This document shows, one piece after another, positions 23,822 through 30,949 of a stretch of 36,963 nt of DNA (position 1 is its first letter; each line of letters opens with the position of its first letter). The DNA is taken from contig JBQCHF010000190.1 in NCBI GenBank assembly GCA_051954955.1, positions 1 through 36,963 on the forward strand, written 5' to 3'. Source of the DNA: JBQCHF01 sp051954955 (GTDB taxonomy: Bacteria; Actinomycetota; Actinomycetes; Motilibacterales; Motilibacteraceae). The notes under the pieces were generated by a model that saw only the letters and a list, made by a program, of their open reading frames with translations, searched no databases and was not told the DNA's origin. The position numbers and the translations under genes are program-made.

Positions 23822-24361
23822 ATGATCAGACGAGTCAGCATGCTGGCAGCCAGCACCATTGTGGTGGCCGCTGCCGCCTTCATTCCGGCTTCTTCAGCCA
23901 GCGCGGCCACGAACGCGTGCGTCGTCGACTCCTACGAGACGACGTCCAAGGTGGGCGGCGTGACCTACCAGTCCGAGGGCACCGCGGTGGGCAAGCGCGC
24001 CGCGACCTCGGGGCCGCTGTCCATCTCGATCACCACGACCCAGTCGCGTGCCACGGCCCTTATGGGGGGCGCGACGGTCACCCTCGACTACATGATCGCG
24101 AAGGTTCAAGGCACTTTCTCCGTCACGGTAACCAAGACAACGACCACCGGCGTCACCGTCACCGACCAGATGAACGTCGCCGCGGGCAACTACGGCTACG
24201 CGCAGCCGAAGGCGGAGTTCCAGGAGTACAAAGACACGAAGACTCAGAACAACGCCAACTGCACGACGACGACTTCCATCCTGGGAGACGTCAACGCGAT
24301 CATCACCAACCCGTTCTTCTCCGAGTGCACCGCGACCACCTCGTGCACCCCGAAGCCGTGA
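23822..24361 (+). CDS. Secreted protein of unknown function
   Basis: This is a 179-aa exported protein. The ATG at 23822 begins a classical Sec signal peptide (MIRRVSMLAASTIVVAAAAF) ending at SSASA before ATNACVVDSYETT. The mature part is Thr-rich and beta-like: GPLSISITTTQSRATALMGG, TFSVTVTKTTTTGVTVTDQ, YGYAQPKAEFQEYKDTKTQN. It has four Cys residues that could form two disulfides (ACVVDS, NANCTTT, SECTATTSC). No lipobox or membrane anchor is seen. No family was recognised. The downstream hairpin at 24377 probably terminates its transcript. Codon use is less GC-extreme than in most neighbours. Confidence 0.75.
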   Translation: MIRRVSMLAASTIVVAAAAFIPASSASAATNACVVDSYETTSKVGGVTYQSEGTAVGKRAATSGPLSISITTTQSRATALMGGATVTLDYMIAKVQGTFSVTVTKTTTTGVTVTDQMNVAAGNYGYAQPKAEFQEYKDTKTQNNANCTTTTSILGDVNAIITNPFFSECTATTSCTPKP

Positions 24362-24372
24362 CTTCTCAACCC

Positions 24373-25530
24373 ATGCCCGTGCTCCCCACCCGCACTCGCG
24401 GGTGGGGAGCACGGCGCGCCGCTTCCCTCGCTGTCGCTTGCCTGTTGCCAATGGCTGCGGCCGCATGCTCTTCCGCTACCGAGAGCGGCCAGGGCCCCTC
24501 TGAGGTTCATCAGTTCTCGCTCATCGATGCGCAGGGTCAACGTCAAGTGCTTAGCGACCAAGGCGTGCCCCTGGGGGCGGCTGCGACGATCGATCCTGCG
24601 TCGAACAGCCTCGGCATCGACCGAGTCCGGCAGGTGGACGCGAACACGAGTGTGGGCATCCTCGACGGAGTCCTGACGAGCATTCACCTGACCGGCCCTG
24701 CGGCCACTCAGGGCGGGAGTAGCCCGACGCCCGCGACCGGACTCAACCGCCTGCACCCCGCCTCGGACTGGTTCCCCAGCGCGCGGGACTCCGGCTACTG
24801 GATCGTCACCGAGTCCACCGACCACGCGGCCTGTCCCCCGGTCGCCGGAACGGTTGCTGGAGCCGTGCAGTACCGGCTGCAGCACATCGACGCGTCAACT
24901 GGCCGAGTGAGCGGCCCGCTGCTCCTTCCCTGCCGCGTCAAACCAACATCGGACAGCCGCGCCGGGGTCGTGGCACAACTGCTGGACGACCACACGACGA
25001 CCGGAAGACCAGACGGCGAGGTGTACGCCTCCGTCGTCCTGCTTGACCCTCAAGGTCACGTCACTCAAACCGTTGCGTCGCATTCGCTGGTCGTCGATGC
25101 CGCAGCCGACCGCCTGTTCTTGCTCGACGAGACCTGCAAGTCGGCGCGCTGCGGCTCCTACGCACAGGTCGGGGACCGCAGGCATGTGACCGTCCAACCA
25201 GTGAACGGACGCATCGCCGGAGCGGGCATCCTCAGCCCCGACGGGCAGTACCTGGCGTCAGCGGCCGTGAGTAGCGACGGGCGAAGCCTCGACCTTGACG
25301 TGATCCACCTGGACAGTGGTGCGACCAAGCGAGTTGGCACTTACGTCCCGTTGGCGCCGGGAGCCCCTGGCGTGCTGACGGATGACATGCCGTCGGTCTG
25401 GGCGGGCGATCACCTCATCGTCCTCGACGCCTCTGACCAGTCACTCCTCGTCTATGACGCACTCAAGGACTCGTCACGGCGCGTGCGACTGCGAGCCAGG
25501 TATCAAGGAGTGCTCGGCGCTTCCGCGTAG
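24373..25530 (+). CDS. Putative lipoprotein, beta-propeller-like
   Basis: This is a 385-aa exported protein. The signal is GARRAASLAVACLLPMAAAA, followed by the lipobox Cys (AAAC, about residue 32). The mature region resembles a repeat beta fold: SEVHQFSLIDAQGQRQVLSD, ASVVLLDPQGHVTQTVA, LVVDAAADRLFLLDET, ILSPDGQYLASAAVSSDGR and DHLIVLDASDQSLLVYD, as in TolB or YVTN-like propellers. ATG 24373 or GTG 24379 are the only plausible starts. Both precede the strong hairpin at 24377-24414, which then encodes the first residues. No ribosome-binding site is visible, so translation may be coupled to, or regulated by, the hairpin. The function is unknown. Confidence 0.68.
   Translation: MPVLPTRTRGWGARRAASLAVACLLPMAAAACSSATESGQGPSEVHQFSLIDAQGQRQVLSDQGVPLGAAATIDPASNSLGIDRVRQVDANTSVGILDGVLTSIHLTGPAATQGGSSPTPATGLNRLHPASDWFPSARDSGYWIVTESTDHAACPPVAGTVAGAVQYRLQHIDASTGRVSGPLLLPCRVKPTSDSRAGVVAQLLDDHTTTGRPDGEVYASVVLLDPQGHVTQTVASHSLVVDAAADRLFLLDETCKSARCGSYAQVGDRRHVTVQPVNGRIAGAGILSPDGQYLASAAVSSDGRSLDLDVIHLDSGATKRVGTYVPLAPGAPGVLTDDMPSVWAGDHLIVLDASDQSLLVYDALKDSSRRVRLRARYQGVLGASA
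24377..24414 (+). terminator. 17-bp perfect hairpin at gene junction
   Basis: CCGTGCTCCCCACCCGC, loop ACTC, then GCGGGTGGGGAGCACGG forms a perfect 17-bp stem starting 16 bp after the stop codon of the secreted-protein gene. It has no T-tract. It overlaps the first codons of the lipoprotein gene, so it could be a terminator, an attenuator or a translation-blocking structure. Confidence 0.7.
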
Positions 25531-25598
25531 GGGGTGCGCACAGCAGCCCCGTGTTTGACCGCGGGCAGTCGCGCATCTGCGGCCCCACGCAGGTCGGT

Positions 25599-26450
25599 CT
25601 ACCGGCCCGGCCGCGTACGGCGACCCGCGCGGGCCGCGAACGCGTCCAGCGCCGCGATCACCTCGGTCGAGCGCCAGATCCGCCCGCGCGTCTTCGACGT
25701 GGTCTCCACCAGGACTCCGGCCTCGATCAGCGGGGTGAGGAGCCGGTACACGTTGCTGGTGGCGATGCCTAGTTCGCGGCCGAGCAGCGGGGCGTCCACG
25801 ACCGGCTGGCGCAGCAGGACATCGAGGATCCGCCACGAGCCGGAGCCCCGGCGGGCCCGGACCTGCTCGGTCCAGGCGTCGCGGATGTGGTGCAGGTCGG
25901 CGACCAGGATGCGCCCGTTGGCGATGGCGGCGAAGGAGGCGGTGGCGAGCAGGTCGACGATCCCGGCCGGGTCTCCGGCCCGGTAGGCGGTCAGGGCGGC
26001 GAAGTAGGCGTCGACGTCGGCGAGGAGCCCGGCCGAGACGGGCACGGTCACGGCGCGGGTGAGGCCTTTGCCGCGCAGCATCGCGTGCAGCAGGGCCCGC
26101 CCGGTGCGCCCGTTGCCGTCGGGGAACGGGTGGATGGTCTCGAACTGGGCGTGCGCGATGGCGGCGTGCACGAGGGCGGGGATGTCGTCGCGGGCCATGA
26201 ACGCGACGAGGTCGTCGATCGCGCCGGGGACCCGGCCGTGGGCGGGTGGGACGAACATGGCGTGGTGCGGGCCGAGGTGGCCGCCACCGATCCACACCTG
26301 CTCGGTGCGCCACTTCCCGGCCATGTCCGGGTGGTGGGGGCGCAGGAGCGCGTCGTGCATGGCCAGCATCGCCTCGGCGGTGACGGTGTCGGCCAGGTCG
26401 ATCGCGGCGGTCATGGCGCGGGTGTTCGCCACCACCTGGGCGGCGTTCAA
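25599..26450 (-). CDS. Fic-family protein lacking its N-terminus
   Basis: This is a Fic-domain protein, at least 283 aa, with the active-site motif HPFPDGNGRTGR (about 107-118) intact for AMP or other NMP transfer. MAGKWRTEQVWIGGG and the flap-side HHAMFVPPAHG agree with the family. A C-terminal winged helix (ILDVLLRQPVVDAPLLGREL then GIATSNVYRLLTPLIEAG) is also typical. The first start-like codon is TTG 26450 with no ribosome-binding site. The frame stays open upstream and reads RAHAIAEAALLDGTGRLNAA, as in longer relatives, then turns into non-homologous Arg-rich sequence near 26505. The N-terminal region, which in class II Fic proteins carries the inhibitory (S/T)xxxE(G/N) helix, is absent. 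It is probably a 5'-truncated gene. Confidence 0.78.
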   Translation of the reverse strand: MNAAQVVANTRAMTAAIDLADTVTAEAMLAMHDALLRPHHPDMAGKWRTEQVWIGGGHLGPHHAMFVPPAHGRVPGAIDDLVAFMARDDIPALVHAAIAHAQFETIHPFPDGNGRTGRALLHAMLRGKGLTRAVTVPVSAGLLADVDAYFAALTAYRAGDPAGIVDLLATASFAAIANGRILVADLHHIRDAWTEQVRARRGSGSWRILDVLLRQPVVDAPLLGRELGIATSNVYRLLTPLIEAGVLVETTSKTRGRIWRSTEVIAALDAFAARAGRRTRPGR

Positions 26451-26504
26451 CCGTCCGGTTCCGTCTAAGAGGGCTGCTTCGGCGATCGCGTGGGCCCGGC
26501 GCCA

Positions 26505-27263
26505 TCGCCCGCAACGCCCTGCTCCTCGACGCGGTCCCGGCGGCAGAAGGTGTCCTCCTGACCTTCAGGTGGAGGAAGGACCCCACCGTCTACGGCTACC
26601 TCGCCGACGACAGCCGCGCGCGTGCCCTTCGGACCAGCAGTGAGCGCGAATGGGCGCAGGACCTGGGCTGGCATCTCATGGAGGAACTCGAGACCGGTGG
26701 CGTGCGGTGGGCGGCGCGGCGGACCCGGAGCGAGCCGGTCATCCTCGAACTCGACCGTCCACCCACCGAGCGCAACCGGTACTACATCAGCCACGTCCGG
26801 ACGGAGCCCATCCCGCCCGGCACTCATGTCATCGTCCGCGGGGGCGGGCCGGTCCCGGAGTTCGTTCGACCCCGCCCTTGCCGGACGGTGGCTCGAGGCG
26901 GCCGGGCTGCAGGTCGAGCGGGCGCGCCGCAGCCTGCTGGCCGGGCAACTGCTGTGCTGGCTGCAGGCATACACCAACGAGGCACACCCCACCCTGGTGG
27001 GCCACGCCGCCGCGTCCTGGGCGGCCAACAGGTCGGCGGTGCTCGACACCCTCGAGGTCGTCCCAGGCATCGAAGGCGAGGATGCGCTGCTCAGGCGGCT
27101 GCTGTGGGGCGTGGTCTACGAGGCGACCGAGCAAGGTGCCGACCGCGTCGACCTGAGCGCCGCTCCTGGCCCGTTGGTTCACGATGTCGGCGTTCCGGTC
27201 GTAGCGGGCAGGAGCGTCCTGACACTGCCTCCGCCTCCCGAGCTCGATCCGCGTCACCGCTGA
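26505..27263 (+). pseudogene. Decayed hypothetical gene, no start and one frameshift
   Basis: A protein-like frame reads AIARNALLLDAVPAAEGVLL, RWRKDPTVYGYLADDSRARA, EREWAQDLGWHLMEELETGG and SEPVILELDRPPTERNRYYI. Near 26865 it shifts to SSFDPALAGRWLEAAGLQ, RRSLLAGQLLCWLQAYTNEA, EGEDALLRRLLWGVVYEATE and VPVVAGRSVLTLPPPPELDP, ending at TGA 27261-27263. No ATG, GTG or TTG is in frame near the beginning, so the 5' end is missing. The combined product would be about 250 aa. I do not recognise the family. It begins at the same junction (about 26505) where the Fic gene loses its N-terminus on the other strand. Confidence 0.6.
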
Positions 27264-27284
27264 GGCCCGCACGGCAGGGCCTCA
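27261..27284. terminator. Hairpin at IS5/gene junction
   Basis: TGAGGCCC, eight loop bases, GGGCCTCA is a perfect 8-bp dyad. It overlaps the stop codons of both convergent frames (27261-27263 plus strand, 27282-27284 minus strand), a natural place for a bidirectional terminator. Confidence 0.45.
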
Positions 27285-28170
27285 TGCTGCGGGCAGGAGC
27301 GGCCCCGCTCCTTCCAGGTGGCCGGACACATGCCGCAGGGTTGCCGCGATGCAGGCGACCTGTAGCCAGCCCGTGGCCGAGGCGGTGGTGTTCTCGAACG
27401 ACTTGGCCAGGCGGCGGGCGCGGCCGAGTCGTCCGTGGGCGACCTCAACCCGCCAGGCGTGGCGGATGGGCCGGAACACCGGCTGCTTGTCATCCCAGCC
27501 GACCCGGCGCACCTCCATCCCGTGCGCTCGGCCCAAGTCCCGGGCGGCGGTGACGGTGACCCCTCGGTCGACAAGCACCAGCTCCAGCCGCCCGGTCGCG
27601 CCCTGGCTAGCCAGGTGCTCCAGCATCAGCTCGGTCGTGCGGTTCTCATGCGTCGACGCAGGCACCACCAGCGCACCGAGCGGCAGACCGGTCACGTCCA
27701 CGGCCACGACGCGCTTGGCACCGTTCGTGCGCCCGTAGGCGCCCCCGCGGTCGTGGAAGGTAACCCCGCCGTTGGAGGCGCCGCGGGCCAGGTGGGTGTC
27801 GATGATCACCATCGAGGGGGTGGCCCTGGCGCGGCCCTCCGCCTCTCGCGCCGCCCGGTGCAGCACGGTCAGCGCCTGGGCCCAGGTACCGTTGCGTGAC
27901 CAGCGCCGTAACTGGGACCACACCCGGGTCCAGGGCCCGAACGACTCGGGCAGGAACCGCCACTGGCAGCCGGTGTGCGAGATGTAGAGCATCCCGTCCA
28001 CCACCCGCCGCAGGTCCGGCCCGTGCTTGGGACCCCGCTTGCCCGGGGCGTTGAACACCGGCTCCAGCAGCGCCCACTGCTCATCGGTCAAGTCACTGGG
28101 GTACGACATGCGCCGCACCCTGCCCGCCGACTCCCGCACGGCAGTCGGCCACGGAATAGGACACACTCAG
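27264..28170 (-). mobile_element. IS5-family element, exact ends unresolved
   Basis: A complete IS5-type transposase gene lies here, but I could not define paired terminal inverted repeats. The 12-mer CCCGCACGGCAG occurs in direct orientation at 27266-27277 and 28133-28144, flanking the gene. Weak inward similarity (GCGGGCAGG) exists near 27289 and 28120. The limits given are approximate. Confidence 0.5.
27282..28109 (-). CDS. IS5-family transposase
   Basis: This is a 275-aa transposase with start ATG 28109 (MSYPSDLTDEQWALLEPVF), the usual N-terminus of actinobacterial IS5 (IS427-like) transposases. The N-terminal DUF4096-like part shows GKRGPKHGPDLRRVVDGMLY and GCQWRFLPESFGPWTRVWSQ. The catalytic part shows MVIIDTHLARG (first Asp), GAKRVVAVDVTGLPL, LELVLVDRGVTVTAARDLGR (second Asp) and the DDE-helix region WRVEVAHGRLGRARRLAKSF with its Glu. 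The C-terminus is GWLQVACIAATLRHV. It is single-frame and intact. It reads toward the decayed gene ending at 27263. Confidence 0.92.
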   Translation of the reverse strand: MSYPSDLTDEQWALLEPVFNAPGKRGPKHGPDLRRVVDGMLYISHTGCQWRFLPESFGPWTRVWSQLRRWSRNGTWAQALTVLHRAAREAEGRARATPSMVIIDTHLARGASNGGVTFHDRGGAYGRTNGAKRVVAVDVTGLPLGALVVPASTHENRTTELMLEHLASQGATGRLELVLVDRGVTVTAARDLGRAHGMEVRRVGWDDKQPVFRPIRHAWRVEVAHGRLGRARRLAKSFENTTASATGWLQVACIAATLRHVSGHLEGAGPLLPAA

Positions 28171-28356
28171 TAAAAGCCGAACAGGGCACACCTTCGTGGG
28201 GGCCTCGCCAGTCGCCTGTTGGGCGGTGACGACAGTCACCGAGCCGGCGCCCGCACAGAACGCCCATGCGGTCCCGAGGGCTGGCAGTGACGTTCGCCTC
28301 TACCTCGACCCAGGGCTGGGGCGCGACCGTGATCTGGGCAGAAGGGGAGCGGTCCG

Positions 28357-28602
28357 ATGACGGGGTGGGACAGCGATGGGCCGGGGCGGTCCTGCTGGTG
28401 GCCGGCGTCCTGGCTTGCGTCCTGGCGTCTGTTGGTCGTTGGCGCCGTAGCGGTATCCCGCGTCCTCAGCCCGCACAGAGAAACGCCGGCGGCCTACCGC
28501 GGCAACAGGCCGCGGCGCCTGCTCGAGGAGCGGTTCGCGCGCGATGCGGTGGACGACGGCGACCGCACCTGGCGGCCGGACCTGCTGCGGAGGGGTCGGT
28601 GA
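28357..28602 (+). CDS. Small membrane protein with SHOCT domain
   Basis: This 81-aa protein has one hydrophobic segment (CWWPASWLASWRLLVVGAVA) and a C-terminal SHOCT-like helix pair RRLLEERFARDAVDDGDRTW and RPDLLRRGR. The second helix departs from the consensus (EIDxEEYxxRRxxL). ATG 28357 has GGGGAG seven bases upstream. Its TGA overlaps the GTG of the cupredoxin gene as GTGA, so the two are translationally coupled. Two other SHOCT proteins in this window (30001 and 35820) sit in similar contexts, so small SHOCT membrane proteins appear to be a recurring part of this metal system. Their exact role is unknown. Confidence 0.7.
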   Translation: MTGWDSDGPGRSCWWPASWLASWRLLVVGAVAVSRVLSPHRETPAAYRGNRPRRLLEERFARDAVDDGDRTWRPDLLRRGR

Positions 28603-29201
28603 CGGGGGTGAGCCGGCGGGCGCTGGTCGTGGCGGCCGGAGTGACGGTCGCGCTGACGACGGCGTCCATGGGCGTGGTTGCGCTGGGGCAGGGCCACTCG
28701 GGGTCGGTGCGGGTGTCTGCGGAAGGGGGGCACCGCCCAGGCGCCGCGACGTGGTGCCGGGTGCCGGCCACGCTGCCGGGGAGGGTCGTGACGGTGACGC
28801 TTGCCGACATGGGCCCAGGGATGATGGGGGGCGGCTGGTCCGGCGGGCCGGCGATGCGCGGCGGGTGGATTAGGACGCGCGCGGCCCCGCAGACCGTGCC
28901 GTCCGGGCAGGTGACCCTGGTCGCGTACAACCACGGCATGCGCACGCACGAGCTTGTCGTGCTGCCGCTCGCCGCGGGGGCGTCCGTCGGCGCCCGGACG
29001 GTCGGTACGGACAACAAGGTCGAGGAGACGAGCAGCCTAGGGGAGGCGTCCCGGTCCTGCGGCGCCGGGTCCGGCGACGGCATCACCACGGGCGCAGCCG
29101 GGTGGGTGAGCCTCACCCTCGAGCCCGGGCGGTACGAGTTGCTGTGCAACCTGCCGGGTCACTACGCCGCGGGCATGCATACCGAACTCGACGTCACCTA
29201 G
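28599..29201 (+). CDS. Exported cupredoxin-like copper protein
   Basis: This is a 200-aa protein with an N-terminal signal or anchor (VSRRALVVAAGVTVALTTAS). The C-terminal half is a type-1 copper domain: NHGMRTHELVVLPL supplies His 117, and CNLPGHYAAGM supplies Cys 183, His 188 and Met 193. This order (H, C, H, M) is the type-1 copper set of sulfocyanin/plastocyanin-like proteins. A Met/Gly-rich stretch (MGPGMMGGGWSGGPAM, about 71-86) may bind extra copper. Its start overlaps the SHOCT gene. It probably works outside the membrane as a copper carrier or electron-transfer partner, matching the multicopper oxidase and DUF305 of the first block. Confidence 0.88.
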   Translation: MTGVSRRALVVAAGVTVALTTASMGVVALGQGHSGSVRVSAEGGHRPGAATWCRVPATLPGRVVTVTLADMGPGMMGGGWSGGPAMRGGWIRTRAAPQTVPSGQVTLVAYNHGMRTHELVVLPLAAGASVGARTVGTDNKVEETSSLGEASRSCGAGSGDGITTGAAGWVSLTLEPGRYELLCNLPGHYAAGMHTELDVT

Positions 29202-29235
29202 CCGCACGGTCGGTAGTAGGCCCGCCGCTACCCGG

Positions 29236-29670
29236 TCAGCAGCAGCACTCCTCGCCTTCCCAGGCCTCGCGGCCTTCCTGTACCGACCACACAGCCAGGC
29301 CGAGCGCGATGACCGGGTCGACCTAGTCGACCCCGGTCGCGGCATGGAGGGCCAGGCCGACCAGGACGGCAGCGGCCTGCGCTGCGCACATCAGGTTCTG
29401 GGTGCCCTCGCCGACGGTCGCCTCGGAGTCGCGGCGGGCGCCGAGCCGCCGCTTGGCGACCCCGAGTCCTGGCATCACGACGACGCCGACTGCGGTCAGC
29501 CCCATGCCAAGAGCCGGGTGCGACCGGAGCAGGTCCGTCTTCGCCTCTGCTGTGATGAAGGCCGCCAGCAGCCAGAACAAGATGGCCCCACGCGATGGCC
29601 GCGCCGCTCGGCGGTCTCGGACCAGCCGGCGGGAGTCGGTGATCCGCCGGACGACCACGACGCGGCCCAA
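29236..29670 (-). pseudogene. CDF-like transporter pseudogene with in-frame amber codon
   Basis: On the minus strand the frame reads GRVVVVRRITDSRRLVRDRR, AILFWLLAAFITAEAKTDLL, LTAVGVVVMPGLGVAKRRLG, SEATVGEGTQNLMCAAQAAA and VLVGLALHAATGVD. It then meets TAG (29325-29323) and continues in the same frame VDPVIALGLAVWSVQEG, REAWEGEECCC and TGA at 29236. Relatives have Trp at the stop, so TGG to TAG is the likely change. Upstream of 29670 similarity fades and the first membrane segments are missing. VVVMP, AKRR and QEGREAWEGE match the intact relative at 7231 (VVMP, AKRR, NEGREAWEGE). The gene converges on the cupredoxin gene. Confidence 0.8.
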
Positions 29671-30000
29671 GCCCTCGCTCGCCGAGCCGACCGCCCCAAA
29701 CGACTCGGCACCGACGTGCCGCCGGTCACCGCCTCGGCGTCCAGGCCGAGACCGGCGTCCTGGGAAGCTGCCCGGCGCCGCTGAGCCCGGCTGGACCGCC
29801 GGCGGCGTAGGGGGTGATGGATCCCGGACGCGGGCATGGGCGCCGCCGTGCCGGCGCCCGTGCGGGACCTACACGTCAGCCGGGCTCCGATCACGGGAGG
29901 GCCTGACGACGGCCGGCCATTTGCGGCAGCGCCGGCGAGTGAGGACCCACCCATCCGCAGGCGTCAAGCCCTACCGAAGAGACGGGCGCGCTTGAGGGGC
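29671..30000. other. No supported gene
   Basis: Several frames are open on both strands, but their products are Arg/Pro-rich without motifs. The 5' part of the decayed CDF-like gene would be expected here and is not recognisable, so the stretch may be degenerate transporter sequence or a rearrangement scar. Confidence 0.4.
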
Positions 30001-30240
30001 TCATCGCCCTGACCCGAGCAGCTCCCGCCGGGCGCGGTACTCCTCGACGTCGATCTCTCCGCGTGCGAACCGTTCGTCGAGCAGGTGCGCGGCGTCGGAC
30101 TCATGGCTGGTGTGCTCGGCACCACGGATGCCCCGGTAGAGCAGGAAGCCGCCGCCGATCAGCAGGCTCCAAAACGCGAGCATCATGAGGGTCATCCAGA
30201 CCCAGCCGCCCCAGCCGAGGCCGCCGTACCAATCCATCAT
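30001..30240 (-). CDS. Small membrane protein with SHOCT domain
   Basis: This is a 79-aa protein. A Trp/Gly-rich N-terminus (MMDWYGGLGWGGWVWM) leads into one membrane segment (TLMMLAFWSLLIGGGFLLY). The C-terminus is a clear SHOCT domain, LLDERFARGEIDVEEYRARR followed by ELLGSGR. AAAGGAG lies eight bases before the ATG, an excellent ribosome-binding site. It follows the glutaredoxin-CcdA-peroxiredoxin operon on the same strand after a 72-bp gap that holds a possible separate operator (30280-30294). SHOCT proteins usually accompany membrane or secretion functions; the molecular role is unknown. Confidence 0.88.
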   Translation of the reverse strand: MMDWYGGLGWGGWVWMTLMMLAFWSLLIGGGFLLYRGIRGAEHTSHESDAAHLLDERFARGEIDVEEYRARRELLGSGR

Positions 30241-30279
30241 CGTCGTACTCCTTTCCTCGGGTTCACGCTAGGCGGTTCA

Positions 30280-30294
30280 TACCGCCGGGGGGTA
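30280..30294 (-). promoter_or_regulatory. Candidate CsoR-like operator
   Basis: TACCGCCGGGGGGTA is a GC-rich pseudo-palindrome with TACC and GGTA arms, resembling CsoR copper-sensor sites (TACC-Cn-Gn-GGTA). It lies 40 bp upstream of the SHOCT gene start. No csoR gene is in the window, so this is suggestive only. Confidence 0.3.
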
Positions 30295-30312
30295 GGACGA
30301 AGGTCCGTTCCG

Positions 30313-30939
30313 TCACGGCGCAAGGTGCGCGCTAGCCTGCTTGACCAGCTCATCCGGTGAGAGCCACATCGACGGGTACTCGCCGTGCCAGCGCTGCGCC
30401 CCGTTGTTGTCGATCAGCACGAAGCCGTGTCCGGGCAGGCCCTCGTGCATGCCGCGACCGATGGTGCCGTAGGCGGTGGACACCGTCCCGTCGTCGAGCA
30501 GGAACGGGGTCTTCACCCCGTACAAGGCCATGTCGTGGAGGATCTGCTCACGGGTGTTCATCACGATCGGCAGCACCGCCAGCCCGGCCCGGTCGAACGC
30601 CGCCCGGTCCTTCTCGATCGCGGCCATCTGCTGCAAGCAGGAGCCGCATCCCGCGCCCTCGGAGAAGTACAGGACGACGTCCCGGCCGCGGTAGTCCGTC
30701 AGGGCCACCCGGCGGCCAGAAGTGTCGGTGAGGGTGAAGCCCGGGGCCGGCCTGGTGACCGCGGAGGAGGTGGGTCGCGAGGTGAGCATCATGGCGGCGA
30801 CCAGGCCGGCGAGCACCGCCAGCCCAGTGACAGCGACCAGGATGCGCCGCTGGCGTCCCCGACGAGCCTGCTCCTTCCTGACCGCGGCCAGGACCTGGCG
30901 TCGGTGCTCCTCGTCGCGCCTTGCTGCCTTGCTGGTCAT
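30313..30939 (-). CDS. Membrane-anchored peroxiredoxin / thioredoxin-fold protein
   Basis: This 208-aa protein has a basic cytosolic N-terminus, one membrane segment (ILVAVTGLAVLAGLVAAMML, about 33-52) and an extracytoplasmic AhpC/TSA-like thioredoxin fold. PAPGFTLTDTSGRRVALTDY and RGRDVVLYFSEGAGCGSC place the redox pair Cys 98 and Cys 101 (CGSC) at the usual site. FLLDDGTVSTAYGTIGRG and GHGFVLIDNNGAQRWHGEYP follow the fold. ATG 30939 has GAGAGG upstream, and the gene begins 10 bp after the ccdA stop. It is likely kept reduced or oxidised by electrons passed through CcdA. A copper-stress or thiol-repair role is inferred from context. Confidence 0.88.
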   Translation of the reverse strand: MTSKAARRDEEHRRQVLAAVRKEQARRGRQRRILVAVTGLAVLAGLVAAMMLTSRPTSSAVTRPAPGFTLTDTSGRRVALTDYRGRDVVLYFSEGAGCGSCLQQMAAIEKDRAAFDRAGLAVLPIVMNTREQILHDMALYGVKTPFLLDDGTVSTAYGTIGRGMHEGLPGHGFVLIDNNGAQRWHGEYPSMWLSPDELVKQASAHLAP

Positions 30940-30949
30940 GCTGGGCCTC

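Noticed and set aside
30258..30281. GTTCAC...GTTCAT direct repeat upstream of the SHOCT gene as a fourth TGAAG-type site
   Set aside because: The spacing is 14 bp rather than 11 and the core differs.
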